A DNA stretch of 64,000 bases from Bryobacteraceae bacterium (lineage in GTDB: Bacteria; Acidobacteriota; Terriglobia; Bryobacterales; Bryobacteraceae), in contig CANGYQ010000004.1 of NCBI GenBank assembly GCA_947458745.1, positions 365,321-429,320 of the forward strand, in the 5' to 3' direction. Shown in pieces: positions 26,272 through 34,089 of this stretch (positions are counted from its first letter, which is position 1; each line of letters begins with the position of its first letter). The notes below the pieces were generated by a model. It was not told the origin of the DNA. It saw only the letters and a program-made list of their open reading frames with translations, and did no database searches. The position numbers and the translations under genes are program-made.

Positions 26272-27002
26272 GCGCTGAGCGCCTTCAAAAGATAATCTCG
26301 CAGGTTGGCCTCGCCAGCCGCCGCGCCGCGGAGAAGATGATCCAGGAAGGCCGCGTCACCGTGAACGGCCTGATCGTCAGCGAACTGGGCAGCAAGGCCG
26401 ATCTTGAAACCGACCACATCAAGGTGGACGGCCGGCTGATCAAGAAGCCGGGCAAGTTGGTCTACCTGGCGTTCAACAAACCCCGGGCCGTTGTCACGAC
26501 GCTGTCGGATCCTGAGGGCCGCCAGACGGTGGTGAAGTTTCTGAAAGGCGTCAAGGAACGGGTCTATCCAGTGGGGCGCCTGGACTACTACAGCGAGGGC
26601 TTGCTGCTGTTGAGCAACGATGGTGATTTCGCCAACGCCATCATGTCCAAGCGCAGCCAGCTGGTGAAGACCTACGTGGTGAAGGTGACCGGCGCGCTGA
26701 CGATTGAACAGGAAGACAAGTTCCGCACGGGCATCTCACTGAATGGCCAGCGCACGGCCCCCGCGGGGCTGAAGATGATCAAGCCGGCTACCAACCCTTG
26801 GTATGAAGTGCAGCTCACCGAGGGCCGACAGAATCAGATCCGCCTGATGTTCAAGAACTGCGGCCGGCTGGTGGAGAAGCTGCGGCGCGTAAAGATCGGG
26901 TTCCTGAAGCTGGACATCCCGCCCGGTGAGTTCCGGCATCTGACGCCCGACGAGGTGGCCAAATTCCGCCGCGTGCTAAAGCTGGAGACGGGTAAAGAAT
27001 AG
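26268..27002 (+). CDS. rluB: 23S rRNA pseudouridine synthase RluB-like
   Basis: RluB makes a pseudouridine in the peptidyl-transferase region of 23S rRNA (U2605 in E. coli). An S4 RNA-binding domain (about residues 3-50, RLQKIISQVGLASRRAAEKMI) precedes the RsuA/RluB catalytic domain with the catalytic aspartate in VGRLDYYSEGLLLLSNDG and the later GRQNQIRLMF. Length 244 is normal. The ATG overlaps the end of scpB by four bases; the scpA-scpB-rluB order is widely conserved, which supports the name over rsuA or rluE. Confidence 0.95.
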   Translation: MSAERLQKIISQVGLASRRAAEKMIQEGRVTVNGLIVSELGSKADLETDHIKVDGRLIKKPGKLVYLAFNKPRAVVTTLSDPEGRQTVVKFLKGVKERVYPVGRLDYYSEGLLLLSNDGDFANAIMSKRSQLVKTYVVKVTGALTIEQEDKFRTGISLNGQRTAPAGLKMIKPATNPWYEVQLTEGRQNQIRLMFKNCGRLVEKLRRVKIGFLKLDIPPGEFRHLTPDEVAKFRRVLKLETGKE

Positions 27003-27010
27003 CCGTCCTC

Positions 27011-27397
27011 ATGACGATTCCTGAACTGTTGAGCAACTCCAAGACGATCGCCGTGGTGGGGCTATCCAGTGATCCCTTCCGCCCCAGTTACGGCGTGAGC
27101 GAGTACATGCAGCAGGCAGGCTATCGCATCATTCCGGTGAACCCCAAAGAGACCGAAGTGTTGGGCGAGAAGGCCTACACGAAGCTCAGCGACATTCCCT
27201 TCCCCGTCGATATCGTCAACATCTTCCGGCGTCCAGTGGACGTGCCGCCGGTGGTGGACGAGGCCATCCGCATCGGGGCCAAGTCGATCTGGATGCAATC
27301 GGGCATCACCCACCCGGAAGCGGCTGAACGCGCGGAAGCGGCCGGGCTGACGGTGGTGATGGACCGCTGCATCATGATTGAGCACCGGAGGCGCTGA
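27011..27397 (+). CDS. CoA-binding domain protein, YccU-like
   Basis: A 128-residue Rossmann-type CoA-binding domain: KTIAVVGLSSDPFRPSYGVSEY at the start, IIPVNPKE, VDIVNIFRRPVDVPPVV and KSIWMQSGITHPEAA. It corresponds to the CoA-binding part of succinyl-CoA synthetase without the catalytic domain. The family role is not established. It lies eight bases after rluB and one base before the next start, so it belongs to the same run of genes. Confidence 0.92.
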   Translation: MTIPELLSNSKTIAVVGLSSDPFRPSYGVSEYMQQAGYRIIPVNPKETEVLGEKAYTKLSDIPFPVDIVNIFRRPVDVPPVVDEAIRIGAKSIWMQSGITHPEAAERAEAAGLTVVMDRCIMIEHRRR

Positions 27398-27398
27398 G

Positions 27399-28226
27399 AT
27401 GTTGGTGCTGGTCGCCGGAGCCACCGGCGCAGTCGGTACAGAATTGGTGCGGGAATTGATGGCCCGGCATCATCGTGTACGCGGGCTATCGCGCCATGCC
27501 TCCAACATTGCCGACGAAGCCGTTCAGGCCGATGCCACCGCCACTGATCTGACCGGCGTTTGCCGTGGCGTGGACGTGGTGATCTCGGCGCTGGGGGCGT
27601 CGGTGAGCCCCAACGCTTCCGAGAAGCGCAGCTACGACGCGGTGGACTACGTGGGCAACTCCCGCTTATTGACGGAGGCCAAGCAGGCGGGCGTCAAGCG
27701 CTTTATCTATATCTCGGTGCATGTGGAAGATGGCTACCGCAACACGGGCTACATCGCCGCGCATGAGCGGTTTGTCGATGAACTGCGCAGCTCCGGCATA
27801 GCCTACACCGTCATCCGCCCCACCGGAATTTTTTCCGCCTTTGCCGAAATCCTGGACTTCGCCCGCAAGGGACCAGTGCCTGTTCTGGGCGACGGGCAGG
27901 CCAAGTCGAATCCCGTCCATGAAGCCGACGTCGCGTTGGCCGCGATCAACGCCCTGGAGTCCGGCCCGGCAGCGATCAGCATCGGTGGCCCGGACGTGCT
28001 GACCCGTCGCCAGATTGCCGAGGAAGTGTTTCGCGCCTTGGGCAAGAAGCCGCGCATCCTCTCGATGCCCGTGGGTGTATTTGGCCTGCTCACCAAGCTG
28101 ATGAGCATCGGCTCGCCACGGAAGAAGCAGCTATTCGAATTCGTCAAAGCGGTGGCGGTGACCGACTGCCTTGCGCCGTCGTTGGGCCGCGAGCGGCTGG
28201 CAGACTATTTGCGCCGTAAAGCTTGA
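27399..28226 (+). CDS. NAD(P)-binding atypical SDR protein, NmrA/ycf39-like
   Basis: A 275-residue protein with the Rossmann motif GATGAVGTELVRELMARHH at the N-terminus and DVVISALGASVSP, FIYISVHVEDGY and TVIRPTGIFSAFAEIL further on. It belongs to the atypical SDRs (NAD(P)H-binding, NmrA-like), which include redox sensors and quinone-linked reductases; the classical YxxxK pair is not in the normal place. ATG 27399 is chosen because GGAGG lies at 27387-27391; the frame opens earlier inside the CoA-binding gene. Substrate unknown. Confidence 0.88.
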   Translation: MLVLVAGATGAVGTELVRELMARHHRVRGLSRHASNIADEAVQADATATDLTGVCRGVDVVISALGASVSPNASEKRSYDAVDYVGNSRLLTEAKQAGVKRFIYISVHVEDGYRNTGYIAAHERFVDELRSSGIAYTVIRPTGIFSAFAEILDFARKGPVPVLGDGQAKSNPVHEADVALAAINALESGPAAISIGGPDVLTRRQIAEEVFRALGKKPRILSMPVGVFGLLTKLMSIGSPRKKQLFEFVKAVAVTDCLAPSLGRERLADYLRRKA

Positions 28227-28322
28227 CCGGCACCTTCCATTCGCGTCTGGGGTCACATACCGGATAGAATTGCGAAGGCCTGATCCTTAACCGGTTCCGA
28301 GGTCCAACCATTCACCCCCATC

Positions 28323-29309
28323 ATGAAGGCATCCCAGAAAACCAAAGCTCTCGCTTCCGCCAGCCGCGGCGCGGAATGGCTGCTCAGCCATCTGCAGGCT
28401 GACGGCTCCATTACAGGCGGGTCCGACTTGCGGGCCTATTACAAGACTCCCTTTGCGCTGATCTCCAGCGGCCATGTCACGCAAGCCGAGCAAGTGCTTG
28501 ACTACGTGGAACAGCGTTATCTGCTGGCCAGTGGCGACCTAGATGGTGCGGGGGTGCCGTGGTTCTCGATCTATCGCACGTACCCGCACTCCTGGCTGTG
28601 CTGCGCGGCCGCGATGCGGGGCCGGTTCGAGTTGGCGCGGCAGTTGGCGGAACGTATTGCGACGTTCCACAACCCTGCCTCTGAAGGGTTCTTCGCCGAT
28701 GAGGCGTGCACGATTGAAGAGATCATGACCACCAGCATGGCGGGCCTGGCCTCACTGTGGGCCGGGCGCTTGGAGCTGGCCTGCGGCGCGGGCCGGTGGT
28801 TAAGGAATCTGCTGGCGGCACAGCCCGACCTTCATCGAGGTCTCTACACCAGCTGGCGCAACGGTCTGGTGACGGAGTTCAGCGAAGCGGATGCCGCCGG
28901 ACACTTCGTCGACAGCGGCAAGACGCGGCAATACTACTTCCAATACGGCATCGCCGCGGCGCTATTGTCATCACTGGCCGGAGCCACGGGTGAAGCGCAT
29001 TGGCTCGACACCGCGCGCGCCTTTCTGCAGGCCAGCGCGCACGCTGCGGAAGACCGTTACCAGACCCCGCAGAGCGGCAAGATCGGCTGGGGTGCGGCGT
29101 GGACCTACCGGCTCTCGCAGCGCGAAGAGGATCGGGAGTTGGTGCATGCCGTGATCGATGGCTTGGGTGCGCTGCAAAACGACGATGGCTCCTGGCTGGC
29201 GACGGGCGTTTACGGCGGCGCGCGGGCCGAAGCCGACAGCGTGGTGATTGATGTGACTTCTGAATTCGTGGCGCTACAAGCGTCCATGGGACTGGTGAAA
29301 GGTGTCTAG
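28323..29309 (+). CDS. Uncharacterised alpha/alpha-toroid-like protein
   Basis: A 328-residue soluble protein without signal peptide. I do not recognise a named family. The repeated pattern of paired helices ending in aromatic-glycine turns (EWLLSHLQADGSITGG, VPWFSIYRTYPHSWL, YYFQYGIAAALLSSLAGATG, IGWGAAWTYRL, LQNDDGSWL) suggests an alpha/alpha barrel like those of terpene cyclases, prenyltransferase beta subunits or glycoside hydrolases. No DxDD motif or other clear catalytic signature is visible. It is followed within 10 bases by an HpcH/HpaI aldolase and then an MFS transporter, so it may take part in uptake and breakdown of a small carbohydrate or terpenoid acid; that is inference. Confidence 0.65.
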   Translation: MKASQKTKALASASRGAEWLLSHLQADGSITGGSDLRAYYKTPFALISSGHVTQAEQVLDYVEQRYLLASGDLDGAGVPWFSIYRTYPHSWLCCAAAMRGRFELARQLAERIATFHNPASEGFFADEACTIEEIMTTSMAGLASLWAGRLELACGAGRWLRNLLAAQPDLHRGLYTSWRNGLVTEFSEADAAGHFVDSGKTRQYYFQYGIAAALLSSLAGATGEAHWLDTARAFLQASAHAAEDRYQTPQSGKIGWGAAWTYRLSQREEDRELVHAVIDGLGALQNDDGSWLATGVYGGARAEADSVVIDVTSEFVALQASMGLVKGV

Positions 29310-29323
29310 GTAAAAGGTGTCTA
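29298..29323 (+). repeat. 15-bp tandem duplication at a gene junction
   Basis: AAAGGTGTCTA at 29298-29308 recurs at 29313-29323. The first copy carries the stop codon of the toroid gene (GGT GTC TAG) and the second supplies the GTG TCT start of the aldolase. The start region of the aldolase therefore seems to have arisen from, or been altered by, duplication of the upstream gene end. Confidence 0.7.
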
Positions 29324-30102
29324 AGCGAATTTTTACGAATCCGATCAAGCAGAAGCTGGCCGCGGGTGGCACGGCGTGGGGCTCCGCCACAATGGGTCCG
29401 ACGGCGCTGGCGGCCAAGCTGACGGCGACGACCGGCGTCGACTTTGTGTGGATCGACACGGAGCATTCCAGCTACGGCGCGGAATCGATTGAACTACTGC
29501 CGCCGCTCGTGCGCCAATCAGGCGCGGTGCCGATGGTACGCATTGCGGGTCTCGATCCTTGGCTGATGAAAAAGGCGCTGGACATTGGAGCGCAGGCGGT
29601 GATGGTGCCGCAGATCGACAATACCGAGCAGGCCCGGCTGGCGGTGAAGTATGCCAAGTATCCGCCGATGGGCAGCCGCGGCATCTCGCCCATGTGGACC
29701 TTCTACAACGACATTGAATGGTCAGAGTATCTCGATCAGGCCAATGATGAAACGCTGATGGTGGTGCAGGTGGAGTCACCGGAGGCCGCCGGCCAGGTGG
29801 AGGAGATCGCCCAGGTGGAGGGGGTGGACGTGGTGCTGGCGGGTCCGATGGATTTGTCGGCCGCACTGGGCCACATTGGCCAGATCGGGCACCCCGAGGT
29901 GCAGCAGTTCCTGGCTGAGTTCCCCGCCCGCGTCACCAAGCACGGCAAGACAGCCGGCATCGCGCTGGGAAGCTATGAGGCGGCGGCCAAGGCTTGGGAA
30001 CAAGGCTACCGCTACATCAGCTTTGGCAACCTCTACTTTGACGGCGTCCACGGCATCAAGGCTAACTTGGCCAAGTTGAAGACGCTAGCTGGCGAGGCCT
30101 AA
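29317..30102 (+). CDS. HpcH/HpaI aldolase family protein
   Basis: A 261-residue class II pyruvate aldolase of the HpcH/HpaI (GarL, KDG/2-dehydro-3-deoxyglucarate aldolase) group, which splits 4-hydroxy-2-oxo acids to pyruvate and an aldehyde using a divalent metal. DFVWIDTEHSSYG, MVRIAGLDPWLMKKALDIGAQ, PQIDNTEQA and VVQVESPEAAGQVEEIA are the family blocks; the glutamate of VQVES and the aspartate of GPMDLSAALG are the metal ligands. The start is GTG 29317 within a small duplication. It is five bases before an ACS-type MFS gene, consistent with catabolism of an imported sugar acid. Confidence 0.92.
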   Translation: MSKRIFTNPIKQKLAAGGTAWGSATMGPTALAAKLTATTGVDFVWIDTEHSSYGAESIELLPPLVRQSGAVPMVRIAGLDPWLMKKALDIGAQAVMVPQIDNTEQARLAVKYAKYPPMGSRGISPMWTFYNDIEWSEYLDQANDETLMVVQVESPEAAGQVEEIAQVEGVDVVLAGPMDLSAALGHIGQIGHPEVQQFLAEFPARVTKHGKTAGIALGSYEAAAKAWEQGYRYISFGNLYFDGVHGIKANLAKLKTLAGEA

Positions 30103-30107
30103 CCTCA

Positions 30108-31343
30108 GTGGGTTCGCCGCACCGGTGGCGCATTGCGGGCTTACTGGCCTGTGCGGGCGCGCTGAACTATGCGGACCGGGCGGCGATCTCGTCGGTCTTC
30201 CCGCTGTTGCGGGCGGAGTTTCAACTGACCGATGTGCAACTGGGTGCCATCGGCACGTTCTTTCTGTGGAGCTATGCCGCCTGCTCTCCGTGGGCCGGTT
30301 TACTGGCGGACCGAATTTCGCGCAAGCGGATGGTGGTGGCCAGCCTGGCCGCCTGGAGTGCCGTCACGATATTGACCGGCTTGGCGCAAAGCACCACGCA
30401 GTTAATGGTGACGCGCGTCCTGCTGGGTTTGGCCGAGTGTGCCTATCTGCCCGCAGCCGTGGGGCTGGTGGCCGATCATCACGAATCGGGCAGCCGGGGG
30501 CGGGCGCTTGCCCTGCATATGTGCGGCTTGAACGCGGGCCTGATTGCAGGCGGAGCGCTGGCCGGGTATCTGGGTGATGCGTTTGGCTGGCGGGTCAGCT
30601 TTTGGTGGCTGGGTGGCGTGGGCTTGCTGCTGGCCCTGGTCTGCTGGCGCTGGCTGGAGGATGGTCCTCTGGCGGCGAACCGCAGCCTTGAGACAACTAC
30701 GCGACGCCGTCCGATTACAGCACAACTCAGCACGCTGCTGCGGCAACCGGCCTTTGTGCTGCTGGCCACGGAAGCGATGCTGATGGCAGTGGGCACGTGG
30801 ATGTTCTTCAACTGGATGCCGCTCTATTTCCGCGAGACCTTCGGGTTGAGTCTCGCCGTGGCCGGCTTCTCCGGCACGGCCACGCTGCAAGTCTCGGCGG
30901 TGACTGGCATTGCTCTGGGTGGGATGCTGTCGGACCGCATTGTGAAGCGCAGCGGCCGCCGCCAGCGGTTGGTGCTGATGATGGCCTGCTATCTGGTGGC
31001 CGCGCCGATGTTGATTATCTTTACGGTGCCCGCCTCGATGGCCGTGGTCAGTTCCGTGATCGTAGTGTTCTCACTAGTGCGCGGCATCGGCATGGCGTGT
31101 GAGACACCGGCATTGTGCGACATGTTGCCCTCTGATGAGCGCTCCACCGGGCAGGGTCTGCTGAACATGTTGAACACCTTTGCCGGAGGCGTGGGCGTGC
31201 TGGCCGCCGGTGCGCTGAAGCAGGATTTTGGGTTGGGTGGCGTGTTTGCGGGCGTGGCCGGGCTGATCGTGATCGCGGCGGGCTTCGCCTGGGCGGCGTC
31301 GCGAAAGATGCCACCGGCGGTGGCCACCGCCGTTACCGCCTAG
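30108..31343 (+). CDS. MFS transporter, anion:cation symporter (hexuronate) type
   Basis: A 411-residue 12-helix permease of the ACS family (ExuT/GudP/UhpC-like). The beginning LNYADRAAISSVFPLLRAEF and the loop GLLADRISRKRMV are characteristic, as is GLAECAYLPAAVGLVADHHE. Members import sugar acids or organic anions with protons. It lies five bases after the HpcH/HpaI aldolase, so import and cleavage of a sugar acid is the likely joint function. GTG start at 30108. It converges with sthA. Confidence 0.9.
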   Translation: MGSPHRWRIAGLLACAGALNYADRAAISSVFPLLRAEFQLTDVQLGAIGTFFLWSYAACSPWAGLLADRISRKRMVVASLAAWSAVTILTGLAQSTTQLMVTRVLLGLAECAYLPAAVGLVADHHESGSRGRALALHMCGLNAGLIAGGALAGYLGDAFGWRVSFWWLGGVGLLLALVCWRWLEDGPLAANRSLETTTRRRPITAQLSTLLRQPAFVLLATEAMLMAVGTWMFFNWMPLYFRETFGLSLAVAGFSGTATLQVSAVTGIALGGMLSDRIVKRSGRRQRLVLMMACYLVAAPMLIIFTVPASMAVVSSVIVVFSLVRGIGMACETPALCDMLPSDERSTGQGLLNMLNTFAGGVGVLAAGALKQDFGLGGVFAGVAGLIVIAAGFAWAASRKMPPAVATAVTA

Positions 31344-31354
31344 GCCGTCCCCTG

Positions 31355-32773
31355 CTATGTCTGCTGGTAGAGCGCTAGGCGGTTGATGCCGTCAAACGCT
31401 GCCACTTTGTAGCATTCGGCGAGCGTGGGGTAGTTGAAGACGGTGTTGATGAAGTAGTCGATCGTGCCGCCGAAGAACATCACGGCCTGGCCGATGTGTA
31501 CCAGTTCGCTGGCCCCTTCGCCGATGATGTGGATGCCCAGCAACTGGCGTGTTTCGGCGTGGAAGATCAGCTTCAGCAGCCCGGTGATGTCGCCGATGAT
31601 CTGGCCGCGGGCGATCTCTTTATAGCGTGCTTTGCCGATCTCGTAGGGTACACCGTCATGCGTCAATTCCTCTTCGGTCTTGCCGCACATGGAGATTTCC
31701 GGAATGGCATAGATGCCGTAGGGAAACAGGTCCGGGAAGCTTTGCGCCTTCGCCCCAAAGGCGTGGCAGGCGGCAATGCGACCTTGCTCCATGGAAGTGG
31801 AGGCCAAGCTGGGGAAGCCAATGACATCACCCACCGCGTAGATGTTAGGCACCTCAGTCTGGTAGTGCGAGTTCACCTTCAACCGGCCTCGACTATCGGC
31901 GCTGAGGCCGGCCGCTTCCAGATTCAAGGTGGAGGTGTTGCCCGTTCGACCGATTGAATAGAGCGCCTTCTCCGTGACAATCTGCTTGCCCGAAGCCAGC
32001 TTGATGCGCACGCGCGCACCGTTCTCGTCCTCAAACGGCTCCACCGCCGCGACGTCTTCGCCCAAGCGCAACGTCACGCGGTTCTCGCGCAGGTGATAAG
32101 CCAACGAATCACTGATTTCTTCGTCCACAAAGGGCAGCAGGCGGGACCGCTTGTCGACCAGCGTGACGCGGACCCCCAAACAGGCAAACATGCTGGCGTA
32201 CTCGGCACCGATCACGCCGGCACCTACGACGGCGAGCGTGCGCGGCAACCGGTCCAGCCACAGGACATCGTCGCTGGTGAAGATCAGTTTGCCGTCGAAG
32301 GGAATGTGCGGGTCCTTGGTGGTCTCCGTACCGGTGGCGATCATGATTTTGGCCGTACGGACCAGCCGCAGCCCCTTGCCATCAACGGCTTCCAGATTCA
32401 CGGTGTGCGCGTCGCACAAGGAGGCGGTGGCGGCGATTACCTCCACGCCGTTGCGCTGCAATTGATCCCGCATGACGTCGATCTCGTGCCGGATCACCTG
32501 GTCACACCGCATCAGCAGATCGGCAATAGTGATCTGCTTCTTGACACTAAACGATTGACCATAAAAGGTCTTGTCGTTGTAACCCGAAAGGTCGAGCACG
32601 GCCTCGCGGAAGGTTTTGGAGGGTATCGTGCCCAGGTTGACGCTGACGCCGCCCACTACCGCCTTGCGCTCCACAACGGCGACACGTTTGTTTAGCTTCG
32701 CCGCTTGGATGGCGGCGCGCAGTCCGGCTGGTCCGGACCCGATCACCAGCAGGTCGTAATCAAAATTGAGCAT
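31355..32773 (-). CDS. sthA: Soluble pyridine nucleotide transhydrogenase-type flavoprotein
   Basis: A 472-residue flavoprotein of the lipoamide dehydrogenase fold, closest to soluble transhydrogenase SthA, which moves hydride between NADPH and NAD. FAD-binding GSGPAGLRAAIQAA is at the N-terminus, NAD(P)-binding GAGVIGAEYASMFACLG in the middle and YAVGDVIG later; the C-terminal dimerisation domain contains EGASELVHIGQA. Where disulfide oxidoreductases have CxxxxC, this protein reads GGVSVNLGTIPSK: the second cysteine is missing as in all SthA, and the first is also replaced by serine. That rules out dithiol chemistry. Convergent with the MFS gene, only 11 bases apart. Confidence 0.9.
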   Translation of the reverse strand: MLNFDYDLLVIGSGPAGLRAAIQAAKLNKRVAVVERKAVVGGVSVNLGTIPSKTFREAVLDLSGYNDKTFYGQSFSVKKQITIADLLMRCDQVIRHEIDVMRDQLQRNGVEVIAATASLCDAHTVNLEAVDGKGLRLVRTAKIMIATGTETTKDPHIPFDGKLIFTSDDVLWLDRLPRTLAVVGAGVIGAEYASMFACLGVRVTLVDKRSRLLPFVDEEISDSLAYHLRENRVTLRLGEDVAAVEPFEDENGARVRIKLASGKQIVTEKALYSIGRTGNTSTLNLEAAGLSADSRGRLKVNSHYQTEVPNIYAVGDVIGFPSLASTSMEQGRIAACHAFGAKAQSFPDLFPYGIYAIPEISMCGKTEEELTHDGVPYEIGKARYKEIARGQIIGDITGLLKLIFHAETRQLLGIHIIGEGASELVHIGQAVMFFGGTIDYFINTVFNYPTLAECYKVAAFDGINRLALYQQT

Positions 32774-32826
32774 TTACACCTATCGTATCGTCCGCTATCG
32801 CCCAAAGCTTGCTATCCTCCATGATC

Positions 32827-34044
32827 ATGACGCGCCGAATCTTTGTCGCCAGCAGCTTGGCCGCCCCCGCGGTTCTCACTGGAGCTACCCGATCCTGGGC
32901 CGAAGTGGAGAAGATCCTCGCCTCCGGCAATGTGAAGGGCAAGCTTTCCAAAGACGATCTGCCCACTCCCTCACTGCTGCTGGACCTGGACCTGTTTGAG
33001 GCCAACGTCCAGAAGATGGCCGCCCATGCGAAGGCTCGCGGCCGGGCGTTGCGCCCGCATGCCAAGACGCACAAATGTTCTGAGCTGGCCAAATACCTGA
33101 TGTCGCAAGGCGCGGTGGGAGCGTGTTCCGCCAAGATCAGCGAGGCTGAGGCGCTGGCGGCGGGCGGTGTGACCGGGCTGCTGGTGACGGGCTCGCTGGC
33201 CGGTAGGCACCGGATTGAGCGCGGCATCGCGCTGGCGGCCAAGCGGCCGGAAACGATCTTTGTGGTGGACAACACGCAGAACGCGCAGGATCTAAATGAC
33301 GCCGCCGCTGCGGCCAAGCAGAAGATCAACGTGGCCATCGATCTACTGGTGGGCCGCCGCACGGGCATCACGCCGGGCGAACCAGCGCTGGGCCTAGCGC
33401 GGGCGGTCATGCAGATGAAGAACTTGAAGCTGGCCGGCATCCAGGCCTATTCCGGCTTCTCGGCGCACGTGCAAGGTTTCGAGAAGCGCCGCGCTACTTC
33501 CACCGAATGGATGGGCCAGGCCGTGGCTACGCGCTGGCTGTTCGAGAAGGATGGCATTCCCTGCCCCTGGCTTTCCGGTGGCTCCACCGGCACTTATAAC
33601 ATCGACAGCGAGATCGACGGCGTCACCGAACTGCAGCCCGGCAGCTACGTCTTCATGGATCAAGGCTACGGGAGCATCGGCAGTTCCACGGGCACGGACA
33701 AGTACTCTGACTTCGCGCACTCGCTGACCGTCGTGGCCAGCGTCTATTCGAAGCCATCGGACGACATCGCGGTGGTCGATGCGGGCTTGAAGGCGTTTGC
33801 GACTGATTCGGGTGGCACGCCGGAGTCGGTGTCGCATCCGGGCGTTCCGTATGCCTGGGCAGGAGACGAGCATGGACGCCTGGACCTGAAGAAGGCCCCG
33901 CGCGCCATCAACCTGGGCGACCGCGTCGAGTTCACCGTCACGCACTGCGACCCGACCGTGAATCTCTACGACCGCATCTTCTGCCACCGCGGCGGTCAGG
34001 TCGAAAAGATCTGGCGCATCAACGCCCGTGGCATGAGCCAGTAG
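32827..34044 (+). CDS. Secreted DSD1-type PLP enzyme (D-serine dehydratase / D-threonine aldolase-like)
   Basis: About 405 residues. The N-terminus MTRRIFVASSLAAPAVLTG resembles a Tat signal. The body is an alanine-racemase-fold PLP enzyme: LRPHAKTHKCSELAK contains the PLP lysine, SGGSTGTYNID the phosphate-binding part, and the C-terminal HCDPTVNLYD supplies the histidine and cysteine that hold zinc in eukaryotic-type D-serine dehydratase. The substrate is probably a D-beta-hydroxy amino acid; which one is open. In-frame ATGs at 32809, 32821 and 32827 are possible; I chose the one that begins the twin-arginine segment. Export of this fold is unusual but recurs in Acidobacteria. Confidence 0.85.
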   Translation: MTRRIFVASSLAAPAVLTGATRSWAEVEKILASGNVKGKLSKDDLPTPSLLLDLDLFEANVQKMAAHAKARGRALRPHAKTHKCSELAKYLMSQGAVGACSAKISEAEALAAGGVTGLLVTGSLAGRHRIERGIALAAKRPETIFVVDNTQNAQDLNDAAAAAKQKINVAIDLLVGRRTGITPGEPALGLARAVMQMKNLKLAGIQAYSGFSAHVQGFEKRRATSTEWMGQAVATRWLFEKDGIPCPWLSGGSTGTYNIDSEIDGVTELQPGSYVFMDQGYGSIGSSTGTDKYSDFAHSLTVVASVYSKPSDDIAVVDAGLKAFATDSGGTPESVSHPGVPYAWAGDEHGRLDLKKAPRAINLGDRVEFTVTHCDPTVNLYDRIFCHRGGQVEKIWRINARGMSQ

Positions 34045-34089
34045 CGCGCCAACCACTACACACCCGTCCGATTCTGCGAAACTGATCGG

